Positions 9,417 to 20,720 of a stretch of 64,000 nucleotides of DNA are shown here, piece after piece. The stretch comes from Sclerotiophoma versabilis (taxonomy: Eukaryota; Ascomycota; Dothideomycetes; Pleosporales; Didymellaceae). The position numbers and the translations under genes were made by a program. The stretch lies in assembly GCA_012274445.1 (NCBI GenBank), contig JAAROD010000069.1:992001-1056000 (forward strand), given 5' to 3'. Numbering within the stretch: position 1 is the first letter of the stretch; each line of letters opens with the position of its first letter. The notes under the pieces were generated by a model. That model was given only the letters and a program-made list of their open reading frames with translations, was not told the origin of the DNA and searched no databases.

Positions 9417-11261
9417 ATGGACACGATATCGTCTACAGATTCTTCTGCTCTTTTCCAGCATACTTTTCAATCGAGGGCACCGCAATTACCGGTCGATGAA
9501 AAAAACGCCTTCTTAGAGACAACGACTGCCGAATTGAGCACAGTGACGAGTAATCCATCACCAGAGATTATCGCAAGTGCGAGTTTGTCTGTCACAATAA
9601 GAGGCGAACAAAGCGACAAGGTTGCACGCTCAGGGGAACCCGACGATGAGCCCGAAGCCCAGCCCAGTAGTCCTTCCATCGCGCCAAACGAGCACTTCTC
9701 CTCTAAGGACGCAGGGCCGTTGCGAGAAAAGGTTCGCGAAGATGACGAAGCCAATATGCCGCAAGAACACAAATCTGTCTCATCGGCAAGTGGTGCAGAA
9801 GACGAAGACGTTGATACAACAACACCTCTTTCCAGTACAACACCATCCGAGTACGGGCTTAACGAGCCATGTGCTGATGTGTTCGCTTCAAGCGTATCAG
9901 CAGCTGGGACAATCCCGGAGCTTTACGCAGAAAACGTCATCGCAAAAACGTTCCGTACTGCCCAAACTGCCGTTAACGCACTCCCATTCGCCTTTCCCGA
10001 GATAGTGCCACAGGATACGGGAGCTGATGGGACTTACAGTCTGCGCGAAGCTGACTTCTGGACTTGTGGCTTCTTTCCTGGCACGTTGTATCTTCTCCTC
10101 GAGCGGTTGATCAGATTCCCACAGAGTATACAGCTTGAAGATACTCGCATTCGTCGACAGGATATACGTAGCCAACTCACCACCCTGTGTCGCACGTGGA
10201 GTGAGCCTATCCGTGGGATGGACACTCGCACCGATACTCATGATATCGGTTTCATCATCATGCCTGCGTTGCGATTGGACTGGGAACTTTTCGGTAACAC
10301 GCAAAGCTTGGAGTCAATTGTTCGTGCAGCACACAGTCTGGCGACGAGATACGTGCCTTCTGCTCGAGCTATTAGGAGTTGGGACCTGCTGAAAAAGAAA
10401 GACATTGAGATCCTGGACCAAACCGAGAACATGATTGTCATCATTGACAGCATGTGCAATCTGGACCTGCTGTATTATGCATCCCATCACGCACAGGAAC
10501 CAGGCCTCGCCGAGATGGCAACGGCTCATGCCCTTACCCTGCTGAAATCGCATCTGCGCCCAGAACCTGTTCTGTCAGCATCGAAAGATGCCTACAACGG
10601 CCAATGGTACTCGACATGCCATGTAGCGAATATCGACCCCAGAACCGGGGATCTCAAGCGTCGGCTTTCTGCCCAGGGCTACTCGCACGAATCAACATGG
10701 TCTCGTGGACAGGCATGGGGTATCCTCGGATATGTTGAGACATACACATGGACTAAGGACCGCCGGTTCTTGGAGGCGTGTTGCGGGCTCGCAGAGTACT
10801 TTATTTATCGACTAGAAACAGCACCATCCTGTGTTGGTGTTAGAGGACGACACGTTCCTTTGTGGGATTTCGATGCCCCCATTGGAGACGAAAGAAACCC
10901 GCTGCGGGATTCTTCCGCCGGCGTCATAGCTGCCAACGGTATGCTGATTCTATCGCAGGCTCTGGCAACGATCGACCAAGCGGCGCTATCTTTGCGATAT
11001 CGTAATGCGGCGTTCAGGATAGTTCAAGCCACTTTGGACTTTGCTCTTGCACCGGAAAAGGCACGTCTCGTATTAGGAGCATATCAACAAGTACGAGCAG
11101 AGGAAGAGCATCCTGGTCAACGATTCGATGGTATGTTGAAGTTTGGTACAGCGAACAACAATGCGCAGGCAAGGAAACGTTACGCAAACCATGGCTTGGT
11201 GTATGGCGATTATTATTTGGTTGAATTCGGAAACCGGCTACTTCGAATGGGGTTACATTAG
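9417..11261 (+). CDS. GH88 unsaturated uronyl hydrolase with long N-terminal extension
   Basis: Single exon, 614 aa from the ATG at 9417; the frame extends slightly upstream only through a GTG. The catalytic (alpha/alpha)6 barrel occupies about residues 185-614. Seen there are DTHDIGFIIMPALRLDWELF (about 272-291), NMIVIIDSMCNLDLLYYASH with the Asp-rich catalytic strand, YNGQWYSTCHVANIDPRTGD, QGYSHESTWSRGQAWGILGY and a C-terminal YANHGLVYGDYYLVEFGNRL. GH88 enzymes remove delta-4,5-unsaturated glucuronic or galacturonic acid from the non-reducing end of oligosaccharides left by polysaccharide lyases. There is no signal peptide, so it should act inside the cell. The first 170 residues or so are Ser/Thr/Glu-rich and probably disordered, which makes this protein about half again as long as usual for the family. 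It neighbours a transporter and a regulator. Confidence 0.85.
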   Translation: MDTISSTDSSALFQHTFQSRAPQLPVDEKNAFLETTTAELSTVTSNPSPEIIASASLSVTIRGEQSDKVARSGEPDDEPEAQPSSPSIAPNEHFSSKDAGPLREKVREDDEANMPQEHKSVSSASGAEDEDVDTTTPLSSTTPSEYGLNEPCADVFASSVSAAGTIPELYAENVIAKTFRTAQTAVNALPFAFPEIVPQDTGADGTYSLREADFWTCGFFPGTLYLLLERLIRFPQSIQLEDTRIRRQDIRSQLTTLCRTWSEPIRGMDTRTDTHDIGFIIMPALRLDWELFGNTQSLESIVRAAHSLATRYVPSARAIRSWDLLKKKDIEILDQTENMIVIIDSMCNLDLLYYASHHAQEPGLAEMATAHALTLLKSHLRPEPVLSASKDAYNGQWYSTCHVANIDPRTGDLKRRLSAQGYSHESTWSRGQAWGILGYVETYTWTKDRRFLEACCGLAEYFIYRLETAPSCVGVRGRHVPLWDFDAPIGDERNPLRDSSAGVIAANGMLILSQALATIDQAALSLRYRNAAFRIVQATLDFALAPEKARLVLGAYQQVRAEEEHPGQRFDGMLKFGTANNNAQARKRYANHGLVYGDYYLVEFGNRLLRMGLH

Positions 11262-11508
11262 ATGATCATAGAGATGAGAATTGTCGAGACCGAACGCGAG
11301 GGGAATGCACGGAAATACTGTACCTGTTGGTGAGACGAACATGAAAAGATGCACACTGCGTTGTGCAATATTCCAAGCGAATTCGATACTACGGCCCTGA
11401 TTCATACAGCCATCGTCATCACACTCGTCGTCCGTCGAGTGCGTGTAATTTCGGTGGAGAAAACCCTGTATAGTTGTGGGCTGTGTTAGTATCAGTGTTG
11501 GAGCGCAT

Positions 11509-13827
11509 TCACCAAGCCGCAGCTACGGCGTCAAATGCTGCCGTAAACATGCTTCCATCTTCGAAGGCAATGACACGATCTAGGTCGACGAAGTCTTGAT
11601 CGAGCAAGATCTGCGGTATAGATGTGAAGTCCATTGATTCAGGGGCGTTCGACGGCAGGATTGTGTTGCCTTCACTTGTCACATGGGCGAGCTCTTGTGG
11701 AGCCATTGACCAGGCGCTGTACCCATTGGCTGGTCCTATACTGGAGTGGTGGTTGTTGATATCGCTGGTGTAGTTCATGACATTAATCCGATAGTTTGGA
11801 TTGCTCAAGCACATACTGTACAACTCCTTCAAGCGTGAGGAATGTTTTGCGAATAAATTCTGTGTTTGAGGTGGCGGTCGGGCAAAAGCGCACCATCTTA
11901 CAGACATCTCGTCCAAGCTTTGCACCATTGACCAGAACTCTGCGGGTAGTTGGTTTCCAGTCTCATAGCGCCAATGGACGAGTAGGACTCTAGCAGCGAT
12001 GAAAATACAGAAAGCGTATTGGCTGCCAATTGGAGAGCCAATCGGTGACTTGCTCAGGTACTTCTGGGTTATTGTTGCAATCTCAACGCCTGCCGAGTAG
12101 CAAGCTTCCGCGCTACAGCCACTAGGCAGTCGGTTGCGAAAACCCCATTGTAGAGAGGGGTATGCAATAGTCTGATGGAGAAGGATCATGGAAGCGTTGT
12201 GTGTGACGTGCGCCGTTGTGAGATTAGGGTCCATGAGTGGTACCTGCCTCGTAAGATTCGGATTTGCTTTCCATTTCTGTGGCAATAACATCTTCCAGTG
12301 AACGAGGCGTAGATCAAGCTCCTTGAAGCGAGTGAGCCACGAACTGATATCGTGCTGATCGCTTATATTCACTTTTTGTTGCAGGAAGTGGCTCATAACA
12401 CGGCTCATTGACTCAGTTGCTTCGATATTGTAGGCAAACGCACCCACAGTCGACATATCCGAAGACCGATGTTGAGCATGGTTTGCACTTCCAGGAGAGT
12501 CGATGACTGTATTGGAAAAGTCAACACTGGTGTTAGCAGGCGCTGGAGACGGATGGCGAGACACAAAGTCGATAGGGTTCCCGATACGGCCTTTCGACTT
12601 GTCCCAAATTCCGAAGTACGGCGTGAAAACAGGCTCTTGCTTCCTCCAGAGATGTCCATCGCATGGAAGCCTTCGATAGACGTCGTCAGAAGTCAGGCTG
12701 GTGTTCCAGCCTGTCGTCACTGAACACAGTCTGTCAAGGAGGAACACATTCCAGAATACTCTCCGTCTTTCTTCTACTTCAGTCCAGTCACCTGTGTACG
12801 GTAGGGGCTCGTAGGGTCGAGAGAAAGGTCGTTGCTCTCCTTCTTCCTGCTCTTGCGCCAACTGCGTGTACTCGACGGTTCGGGTCATAGATCCAATGAC
12901 AGACCAAGCCTTTTCCGCATTTCCATCTCCAATATCGTTGAAGGCCAATATGACCAGAGCTTGCAGATTCTCAAGGGAAAGGCTGTCCATGGCGTTACAG
13001 ACTACCCAGTTCCTGGTATGTGCGCTGATGTGCATCGCTGCACCTGGTACAAATTTCGACGCTGCCAAAACCATAGAGTGAAGGATAACCGACAGCTGAA
13101 CGCGTTGTATCTCGTCCGCGAGTCTTTCCAAAAATCGGCCTTGGTGGACCATCGGAATCCAAGGATGAACATACGCGAAATAGGCAGTCAGTATTGGCTC
13201 CAAAGTATCCGCTTCTGGTAAAGATGGGGCGTCGTTAACCTGTGCTGTGAGGTGCAACGCTTCATCTTGTCGCTGGCGTTTGCGGCTTTGCTCGTTCGAT
13301 ACAAGTGTTGCCGCTGACTCTTTTTGCCCTTGGTCAACCAATCTTGGAAGCTCCCTGGCTAGTAGAGCTAGAATACTCCGAGCTGCCGAGTCCTCTCCAT
13401 TATTGGCGCTTGCTGTTGACGCATCGGCATCCACACAGGCCTGTGTCGAGGAGCTAACATCTCTTTCTTCAATTCGACGTTCCAGCTCATCTATTGTGGT
13501 TAGAGAAAGAGGGGAGAGAAAGTCAGCTGACGAATCGGATACCTAGTCTTCTGTGGAGGTTCTCGACGGCGCCTGGCTTCAAGCCCGGCTTGATTCGTTT
13601 GGACTCATATACGCAGTCAAGTCCTGGTGAAGACCTAGTTAGTTGATTGACGCTATAGAACCTGAAGTTTGGTGCTTACCGGCCTTTCGACAATGCGAAC
13701 AGTTTGGTCGATCTCGTGAACAGCGCAGCTTGGCTTTTCGGCACCCGTTACAGGCCAAACCTTCAGTCGCTGGCTTGGCTTGATCATTGCCTTCAGTCTG
13801 ATTGTCTTCTGGTGACTCATTCGGCAT
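11509..13827 (-). CDS. Zn2Cys6 transcription factor with Fungal_trans domain
   Basis: Three exons on the minus strand: 13827-13680, 13623-13543 and 13490-11509, giving 736 aa. The first intron splits the zinc cluster, and joining gives a perfect C-x2-C-x6-C-x6-C-x2-C-x6-C (ACNGCRKAKLRC, then CSHCRKAGLDC), a Gal4-type binuclear cluster at about residues 27-53. The second intron lies in the linker; the next exon opens with DELERRIEERD, a likely short coiled coil. The middle-homology (Fungal_trans) region covers about 170-480, with LPEADTLEPILTAYFAYVHP and RRRVFWNVFLLDRLCSVTTG. It is a nuclear DNA-binding regulator, convergent with the GH88 gene and divergent from the tRNA-modification gene. By position it is the probable controller of the rhamnosidase/DUF2264/transporter/GH88 group. 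Confidence 0.9.
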
Positions 13828-14396
13828 TTTCGTAAGATATTGACGGTCATGTCACGAGAGCACGATGCGGTGAAGCTGGTCTTATGTATTCGTCCGTTCT
13901 CCGGCGCAGATAGCCCGAGGGACCGAAGGGTGGCTTCAAGATGGTGCCCACCCCATGGGGACCCCACATCTCGAGGACAGCGTGCCTTGGTTCCGATTGC
14001 TACGTCTGGTCGCTTGAGGTACAAAGCACAACATGGTGTGTTGGCGATGAAATTGGAGAAGGAGCAACGCAAAGCAGTCTCAACTCCACACCTCGCTTAG
14101 TTGTTAGCGCGTCAGTGCCCCATGACGTCTCCGGGGCTACTCTGCAGGCTCAACGACGGTATGCATCTTATGTCGTACTAAACCGTGATACTGGATATTG
14201 AAGCTGTAGGATCAGTCCTATTTTGGGGTGCATATGCAGGAGAAAATTGCACGATGGGTGCGTTGGAAAGGTGTGTTGCGAATCTACAAGGACGGCTGGC
14301 GCTAGAAGATGACGCTAGGGCCCCACCCCTGCAACCGCGCGAACAATTTGGTGAGTCGCGTCCCGGGTACTACGACAGTCGAGCAATCTGCACATC
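13828..14396. other. Divergent intergenic region
   Basis: 569 bp between the starts of the Zn2Cys6 regulator (minus) and the queuine transferase (plus). No gene or repeat seen. Confidence 0.5.
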
Positions 14397-15881
14397 ATGG
14401 CGTCGATGCCGTCAGCGCTCAAGTTTGAGCTGCTGGGGAAATGCTCAGTAGGCGAAGACTCGAGATTGGCAGCACGGCGTCTAATCGGAATCCCAGGTGA
14501 CCAAAGCACGCGCTGCGACGCTGCATCTGCCCCACGGGCCAGTGCCCCTCCCCATCTTCATGCCCGTCGCAACACAGGCATCACTAAAGGGTCTCACGCC
14601 AGACCAACTCGAGGACCAGGGCTGTCGACTGTGTCTGAACAACACATACCACCTGTATGACGCCATACAAGATTGCCTCTGCTGCTTCTGACGCTCTCAG
14701 AGGCCTCAAGCCAGGCCAGGCAACATTAGATGCCATAGGTGGCGCTCACAGGCTGCAGTCATGGCCGCATAACATACTCACAGGTGCTTGCTCATACAAC
14801 AATCCTTTTTGAGGGCCTGTCACGGCAATGTTCGATGCTGACTCCTGCAGATAGTGGTGGGTGGGTGACCCCTCGCTCCTCGTCGACGCGCGCACCGTAG
14901 CTGACACCAACGACAGCTTCCAGATGGTGTCGCTGCTCAAGCTCGCCAAAGTCACCGAGGAAGGTGTCCGATTCCTCAGCCCTCACGATGGCTCGCCCAT
15001 GCTCCTCACGCCCGAACACTCCATGTCGCTGCAGAACTCGATTGGCTCAGACATCATGATGCAGCTCGACGACGTTATCGTGACGACTTCGCCCGACCTT
15101 GCACGTATGAGGGAGGCTATGGAGCGGTCGGTGCGCTGGCTCGATCGCTGCATACACGCTCACAAGTACCCGGAGCGCCAGAATCTCTTCTGCATCATCC
15201 AGGGAGGCTTAGATCTGGATCTGCGGCGGCAGTGCACCGCTGAGATGGTCGCCAGGGATACACCAGGCATTGCCATTGGCGGTCTGTCCGGCGGAGAGGC
15301 TAAGAGCGACTATTGCAAGGTGGTAGATAACTGCACTGAACTGCTGCCAGAGAAGAAGCCGCGCTACGTCATGGGTATTGGCTATCCTGAAGACCTGGTG
15401 GTGTCAGTAGCCCTTGGTGCAGACATGTTTGACTGCGTCTGGCCTACTAGGACTGCTGTAAGCTGCGAATTGCCAAAATCTACGATTGCGCTAATACGTA
15501 CAGCGCTTCGGCAACGCCATCACCGCCGGCGGTATGCTCAACCTTCGCAACGTGGCTTACTCAGAAGACTTTGGGCCGATCGAAGAAGGTTGCAAGTGCA
15601 CCTGCTGCCGACCGACGTCTGAAGGCGGACTGGGTATCACACGAGCCTACGTTTATCACGTCACAGCGAAGGAGACTGCCGGAGCGCACCTCCTGTCAAT
15701 GCATAATGTGCACTACCAGCTCAACTTGATGAGCCTCGCGAGAGAGGCTATTCTGGAGGACAGATACCCGCAGTTTTTGAAGGACTTCTTCAGCAAGCTG
15801 TACAAGGGGCAGAAAGAGAAGTATCCTGAATGGGCTGTTGATGCGTTGAGAGGTGTTGGTGTCGACCTTATGAGTGACTGA
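14397..15881 (+). CDS. Queuine tRNA-ribosyltransferase catalytic subunit
   Basis: Exons 14397-14447, 14497-14654, 14701-14783, 14851-14860, 14917-15457 and 15504-15881 give 406 aa. The enzyme swaps guanine at wobble position 34 of Asp, Asn, His and Tyr tRNAs for queuine. Seen: ARAATLHLPHGPVPLPIFMP, LKGLTPDQLEDQGCRLCLNN, the DSGGFQ motif (its Asp is the general base in bacterial homologues), QGGLD.D, GGLSGGEAKSDY, and MFDCVWPTRTA, whose Asp is the nucleophile. The zinc site CKCTCC plus a later His (MHNVHYQ) is intact. DSGG is encoded almost wholly by a 10-nt microexon; without it the frame is lost. Length matches eukaryotic QTRT1. The gene is a housekeeping one, unrelated to the flanking carbohydrate genes. 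Confidence 0.92.
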
Positions 15882-16397
15882 GGTCGCCCCACGGGAAAAT
15901 CGACGTTTAGCCCCTTTGCATAGACCTAGAGGACAGTGAAGACACCAGCAGGATATTTAAGAAGACACAACGCACGCCTTCCTCATCACGCTGTTGGCGC
16001 CAACCTCAAAGCAGGCTTCATTTTCGATTTTGCATTGCTGATGTGCTCACCGCGAATAGGCTCGGCATACATGAATGGAACATCTGAAAACCGTCAGCAA
16101 GATCGACTCGCGCGAATGTGATGCGAGGTCCTGCACTCTGACGTTGATATTTATGGAGCTAAATGCGGAAGCTACCCAGGGTACGATCAGCAAGCGGGGT
16201 ACCCCACATCCCAAGCATCGACTTGACGTGCAACAACACGTTCAGGCGGGTTACTTAAGATGGCAGCGACCGCGCCTGTGTCTGGACACCGGAACCACTC
16301 TGGCTTCACGGTCATCTTCATCCTCTCTCTCCAAACTTTACAATCTTGATCACAGTGCCTTATTCCAGATCTGTTCAAACCCAAAAAGGATCACGAC
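15882..16397. other. Intergenic region
   Basis: 516 bp between two plus-strand genes; it should hold the promoter of the thiamine-diphosphate enzyme. Nothing else seen. Confidence 0.5.
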
Positions 16398-18548
16398 ATG
16401 GCGAGCCACTGCATAGAATTGAAGCAACCGGAAGGCCGTGAATTGCTAGGCGGTGATCTGCTCGCACAGTGTTTGCACCAGCTCGGTCTCCGCACCACAT
16501 TTGGCTTGCATGGCGGTCACCTTGACGCCTTCTTGATGGGATGCTCAGATGCTGGCATTGAGCTTATCGATACTCGACACGAGACTGTTGCAGTGCAAGC
16601 AGCCGAAGGCTATGCTAAGGTCAGCGGCAATACCGGCTGCTGCTTCGTTACTGCGAACAGTGGGTGAGTTGCCGAGGATGTCAGGCCAACAGTGACCATC
16701 ACAGCGTATGGTCAAAGATGTTTAGGGGCTGATGCTATGCAGCTTCTGTAATGGGCTTCCCGGCCTGGCTACAGCGTTCGCGGATCGAAGTCCCGTTTTC
16801 TGCGTCACGAGCAGTCCTCCCCTGAGAGATGCTGAGACCAATTGCCTGCAAGGCTTCCATGACCAGGTTGTGCTAGCCAAGCCTGTCACCAAGTTCGCAC
16901 ATCGGGGTGAGTTACCTTTGACAGACCTTTTGCACTGGCACTCATGTGACTGACCTGCTTTAGTCACTAACGTCGGTGAAATACCACGCATCACAAGCCT
17001 TGCCTGGCGGACTGCCAGCTCAGGAACGCCTGGCCCCGTCCTTGTTGACTTCCCTATTGATGTGCTGTTCTCCCCCGTGGAAAACGAATCAATCGCTTGG
17101 GGCAACATCACTGGGCCCCTTGTCACATTGCCCGGACCGGATCCTGCCGCAATCGGTCAGATAGTGACGCTCTTGCAAGATGCTGAAAGACCTGCTATAA
17201 TCGTTGGCACAGGAGCTCGCGGTGTAAGTGGAAAATCGGCTGACCAGCGATGTGAGAAATGACTGACCAGCTCCAGGCTGTTGATGAGATTGTGGCTCTT
17301 GCTGACGCCATTAGCATTCCGGTCTTCCACAGCCCAAAGTTCAGTATCGGTATCCCAACAAAGCATCCTTTCCATGCTGGATCAGCACTCGGTCTTGGTT
17401 TGCTAGCCGCAACTGGCAAGCCGCAGCCAGATCTGGTCCTACTTTTGGGTGCACGTACAGGCTTTCTTCTTGGTGGTCGCAGCGGCGCCATAGTACCTAC
17501 CAGTTCTTGCAGTGTGGTTCAAGTCGATATCGATGGCTCCGAGATAGGTCGCTCGCAGCACATCGACCTAGGCATCGTATCAGATATCAAGCTCGCTGTG
17601 TCCGCCCTCCACAGAGTCGTCAGCCGAGACACCCCCAAGTATAAGGCAAAAGAAGCGTGGATCCGTACAGCACTAGGTCTCAAGTCTTTCCGCGCTCCAC
17701 ATAACGAATCCGAACCTAAAATCGACGAGAACAATGGACACTTGCATCCCTACCATGCCATCAAGAAGCTCTACCACTACATTCCGGATGACTCGATCAT
17801 CTGCATCGACGGCGGCGAAGCAGGCGGCTGGGCCTTGCAGAATCTCCCCGAAGCATCAGCTTCGCTTTGCATGAGCAGCACGGGCTACCTGGGCTTCTTA
17901 GGCAATGGGTGGGGCTACTCACTCGGCGCCGCAGTGGCGGACCGCTCGAAACTCGTACTCAACATCCAGGGCGACGGAAGTGCAGGATTCCATCTAGCGG
18001 AGCTAGACACGTATAAGAAATTCAACCTGCGCATCTTGACCGTGGTGGTGAATAACGAGGTCTGGGGCATGAGTCTTGCGGGCCAGGATATGATTTATGG
18101 CGACACTACAACCGCAAGACCAGCAAGTAAGCTAAATAAAACAACGCGCTACGACATCATCGCCCAAGGCTTCGGGCTGCCTGGCCTACTTATCGACGCC
18201 ACCGCATCCCTCCCACAGTCTCCGCTTGACACGCGACGCAAGTCGTTCCTCGAGCTCGGCTCCAAGGACGAAGAGCGGTGGCAGAAGGCACTGAACGCGT
18301 TGGGAGATGCGGTGGATGAGATTGTGCAATCTGAAGGACCGGGACTGATTGATCTGAGAGTGAGCAACAGGCCGCATCAGGATATGACGAAGAGCATGGT
18401 GGGTATGACGAGCAACCCAGATGTGATTGTTGTGCCGTACTACGACAACCTGCCAAGACCGTACTACAAGAGCAAGGCCAAGAAGGGAGAGGGCGAGGAG
18501 AGGAGAGATAGTGGGGCACAGCAGGATATTACTCAAGGAGCGTATTGA
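16398..18548 (+). CDS. Thiamine-diphosphate-dependent enzyme (acetolactate synthase-like)
   Basis: Exons 16398-16663, 16743-16906, 16964-17223 and 17277-18548 give 653 aa. The last acceptor could instead be at 17270 (CAG then CTCCAG), adding Leu-Gln in frame. The N-terminal pyrimidine domain (about 15-185) has the cofactor-activating Glu in RHETVAVQAAEGYAK and GLPGLATAFADRSPVF. A central domain (about 205-355) follows. The C-terminal domain (about 400-590) has the ThDP/Mg motif GDGSAGFHLAELDTYKKFNL and then VVVNN. These are hallmarks of the acetolactate synthase, benzoylformate decarboxylase and 2-hydroxyacyl-CoA lyase superfamily. The usual mitochondrial targeting peptide of biosynthetic acetolactate synthase is missing, so this is probably a catabolic lyase or decarboxylase. 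The substrate cannot be read from sequence. The extreme C-terminus is a Lys/Glu-rich tail. Confidence 0.85.
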
Positions 18549-18933
18549 ACATGGTCACAGTAAAGACATGGTGAGTTTCAGGTATATCAGCGGAAAGGCT
18601 GAGGGCGTTAGGTTGTGCAATAATTCCCAGCTGGTTTTACTATTGAGAGCACTGTGGCATTGGGAGTAATTGGAGAGTTTAAATATTCACTTATGTCCAT
18701 ATGCTGACATACAGAGCCAGATCCGACTTTCTGCACTCGTTTCTCACCAAACGCCTCTACTAATTGTTCTCCTTAGTATCTTCATCAGCTTAAAGCAGAA
18801 TGCATACTTACACCATTACTTCCTCTTCACAACTCTCACTGCCCTTGTAGCTACATGCGTATCCCCTGCTGGGAAAGCTCCTCTCAAGTTAGATAGATTT
18901 CATTGTCTTCAGAACATGGCAATTTCAACTATT
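18549..18933. other. Convergent 3' flanks
   Basis: 385 bp between converging genes. No gene or repeat seen. Confidence 0.5.
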
Positions 18934-20720
18934 CTATGACTGGGCAGGTTCTAGCTCATGAGACGAAGAGATTCCTATAACAGTACCTGTGTTGACCTTC
19001 TTCTTCCAAATCGATCCTCGCATGCTATCCGGCACGTTGATTGCGAAAAGACTGAGAAACAGCCCGATGCCACTCAAGATCACGCAGCTGTAGTACACAC
19101 TCCTGTACCCAATGCCACTGAGCTCACCCCGCGGAAGATCGGCATTGCCATGTGTGTTCTCGATGCCTTCTGCGACCGCGGTCAGCACGGCTAGGCCCAA
19201 AACGCTGCCGCCGACCTGCAGCGCGACGTTGAAGACGCCGGCTGCGGCGCCCTGGTCCGACTTGGACGCGGAAGAGACAACGACAAAGTTAGCGGTGATG
19301 TAGACAGCACCAATGCCGGCGATATATAGGATCATCCCCGGGAAGGTATAGCGCCAGTACGAAGTATGCTCGGTGATGAAGCTGAAGAGTAGGATGCCGG
19401 GAATGGAAAGGGACCAGCCGATGATGAACTATTGAAGGAACACAAGACAGTCAGCGCATCAACTCGACACTCTCAAACACATAGTCCAAGGAAAAAAATC
19501 GTACCATAGCTCTCGCGCCGAGAATTGGGACGAGGCGCCCTGAAAGAGTATTGAAGATAAGGGCGCTAACGCCGAGTGGGATAAAGAGGACCGAGGTATG
19601 GATAGCACTAGCGCCGTAGGACTGAAGCTGTACAGTAAGAAAGTAGGTGCACGCTTGTCGTACTGCGTAGGTATTGACGGCCAGGATCAACGTGAGGTTG
19701 AAAGATAGATTCCGAAACAAATGGGGAGCCAGGATTGCCTGAGAGGCCGACCGTTCATGGAAAACAAATACGAAAAGCAAGACAATGGATACCACAAGGG
19801 TAGCGATGATCTTAGCATTGTTCCAGCCTTCGGTGTTGGCGGAGGTGAGTGCATAGGTGAGGAGGAGAATACCAGGGATGCCTAGAGAGATGCCTAGGGC
19901 GTCAAATCGGACCAGACACTCACGGACTGATTGCAGAAGTCCTCTCTTTAGCGCCGGTGCGCTGACGTCTGTACTTCCTCCATCCTCAGGAGGTGGAGTG
20001 GCAGTACGAGGAGCGGGGACCCGTGGAAGAACAACATATGCTGCTGGAATGACGATTCCCGAGATGATCAAAGATATCCAGAATATCCATCTCCAGCCTA
20101 GAAAGGCCGTGAGGACACCGCCAAGGATGAGTCCAATGATAAAACCCAAAGACCCAGCGGCACCCCATATTCCAAGAGCTTTTGCCTTCTTCGCTGGGTC
20201 GGTGAAGTGCAAGGCAATATGTGCCTGCGCTGGAGGGATAGTGAAAGCGGCACCTACCCCTTGGAACGCTCTGGCAACGACAAGTCCTATGAATGTCGGA
20301 GATACAGCGCAAACAAGACTGAACAAAGCGAAGAACAATATGCCAAAGAGCAGAACGCGACGATGCCTAGAATTGACGTTAGCTGCGTCCGTGGAGATGC
20401 ACGATTGCAATGGAATCCAACCCGAAAATGTCCCCCCCACGGCCACCCAGCAGAAGAAAACCTCCAAACGTTAGAGCGTAGGCGGAAATGATCCATTGGA
20501 GATCGCTGACGGCGATATCGAAGTCTTTCTGGATCGTAGGAAGTGCAATTGTGATGGCACTCAAGTTCGCAAGATCGAGAAACATTGCAGAACACCTGTG
20601 GATATTGCGTTAGCGACAAACTAGAGCATGCAATATGGCTACTTACACGACTGCCAAGATGAAATAAGGACTACTCCATGCCGTCTGATCGGAGAGGGCT
20701 TGTAATCGTCGGAGTGGCAT
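18934..20720 (-). CDS. MFS drug:H+ antiporter, DHA2 (14-helix) type
   Basis: Four exons on the minus strand: 20720-20647, 20595-20422, 20366-19505 and 19428-18934, giving 534 aa. Splice junctions fall in ILAVV|CSAMFLDLANLS, GRGGDIFG|HRRVLLFG and GARAM|FIIGWSLS, each restoring a continuous helix or loop. Motif A appears as GRGGDIFGHRR after helix 2, and the antiporter-like ARAFQGVGAAFTIPPAQAH in the fifth-helix region. A hydrophilic loop rich in Pro, Thr and Asp (about 200-230) separates the halves, and the C-terminus (KKKVNTGTVIG...) is cytosolic. The family pumps small toxic molecules or secondary metabolites out of the cell across the plasma membrane. It borders the relic NRPS-PKS region, so it may once have served a metabolite gene cluster, but this is only positional. 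Confidence 0.85.
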
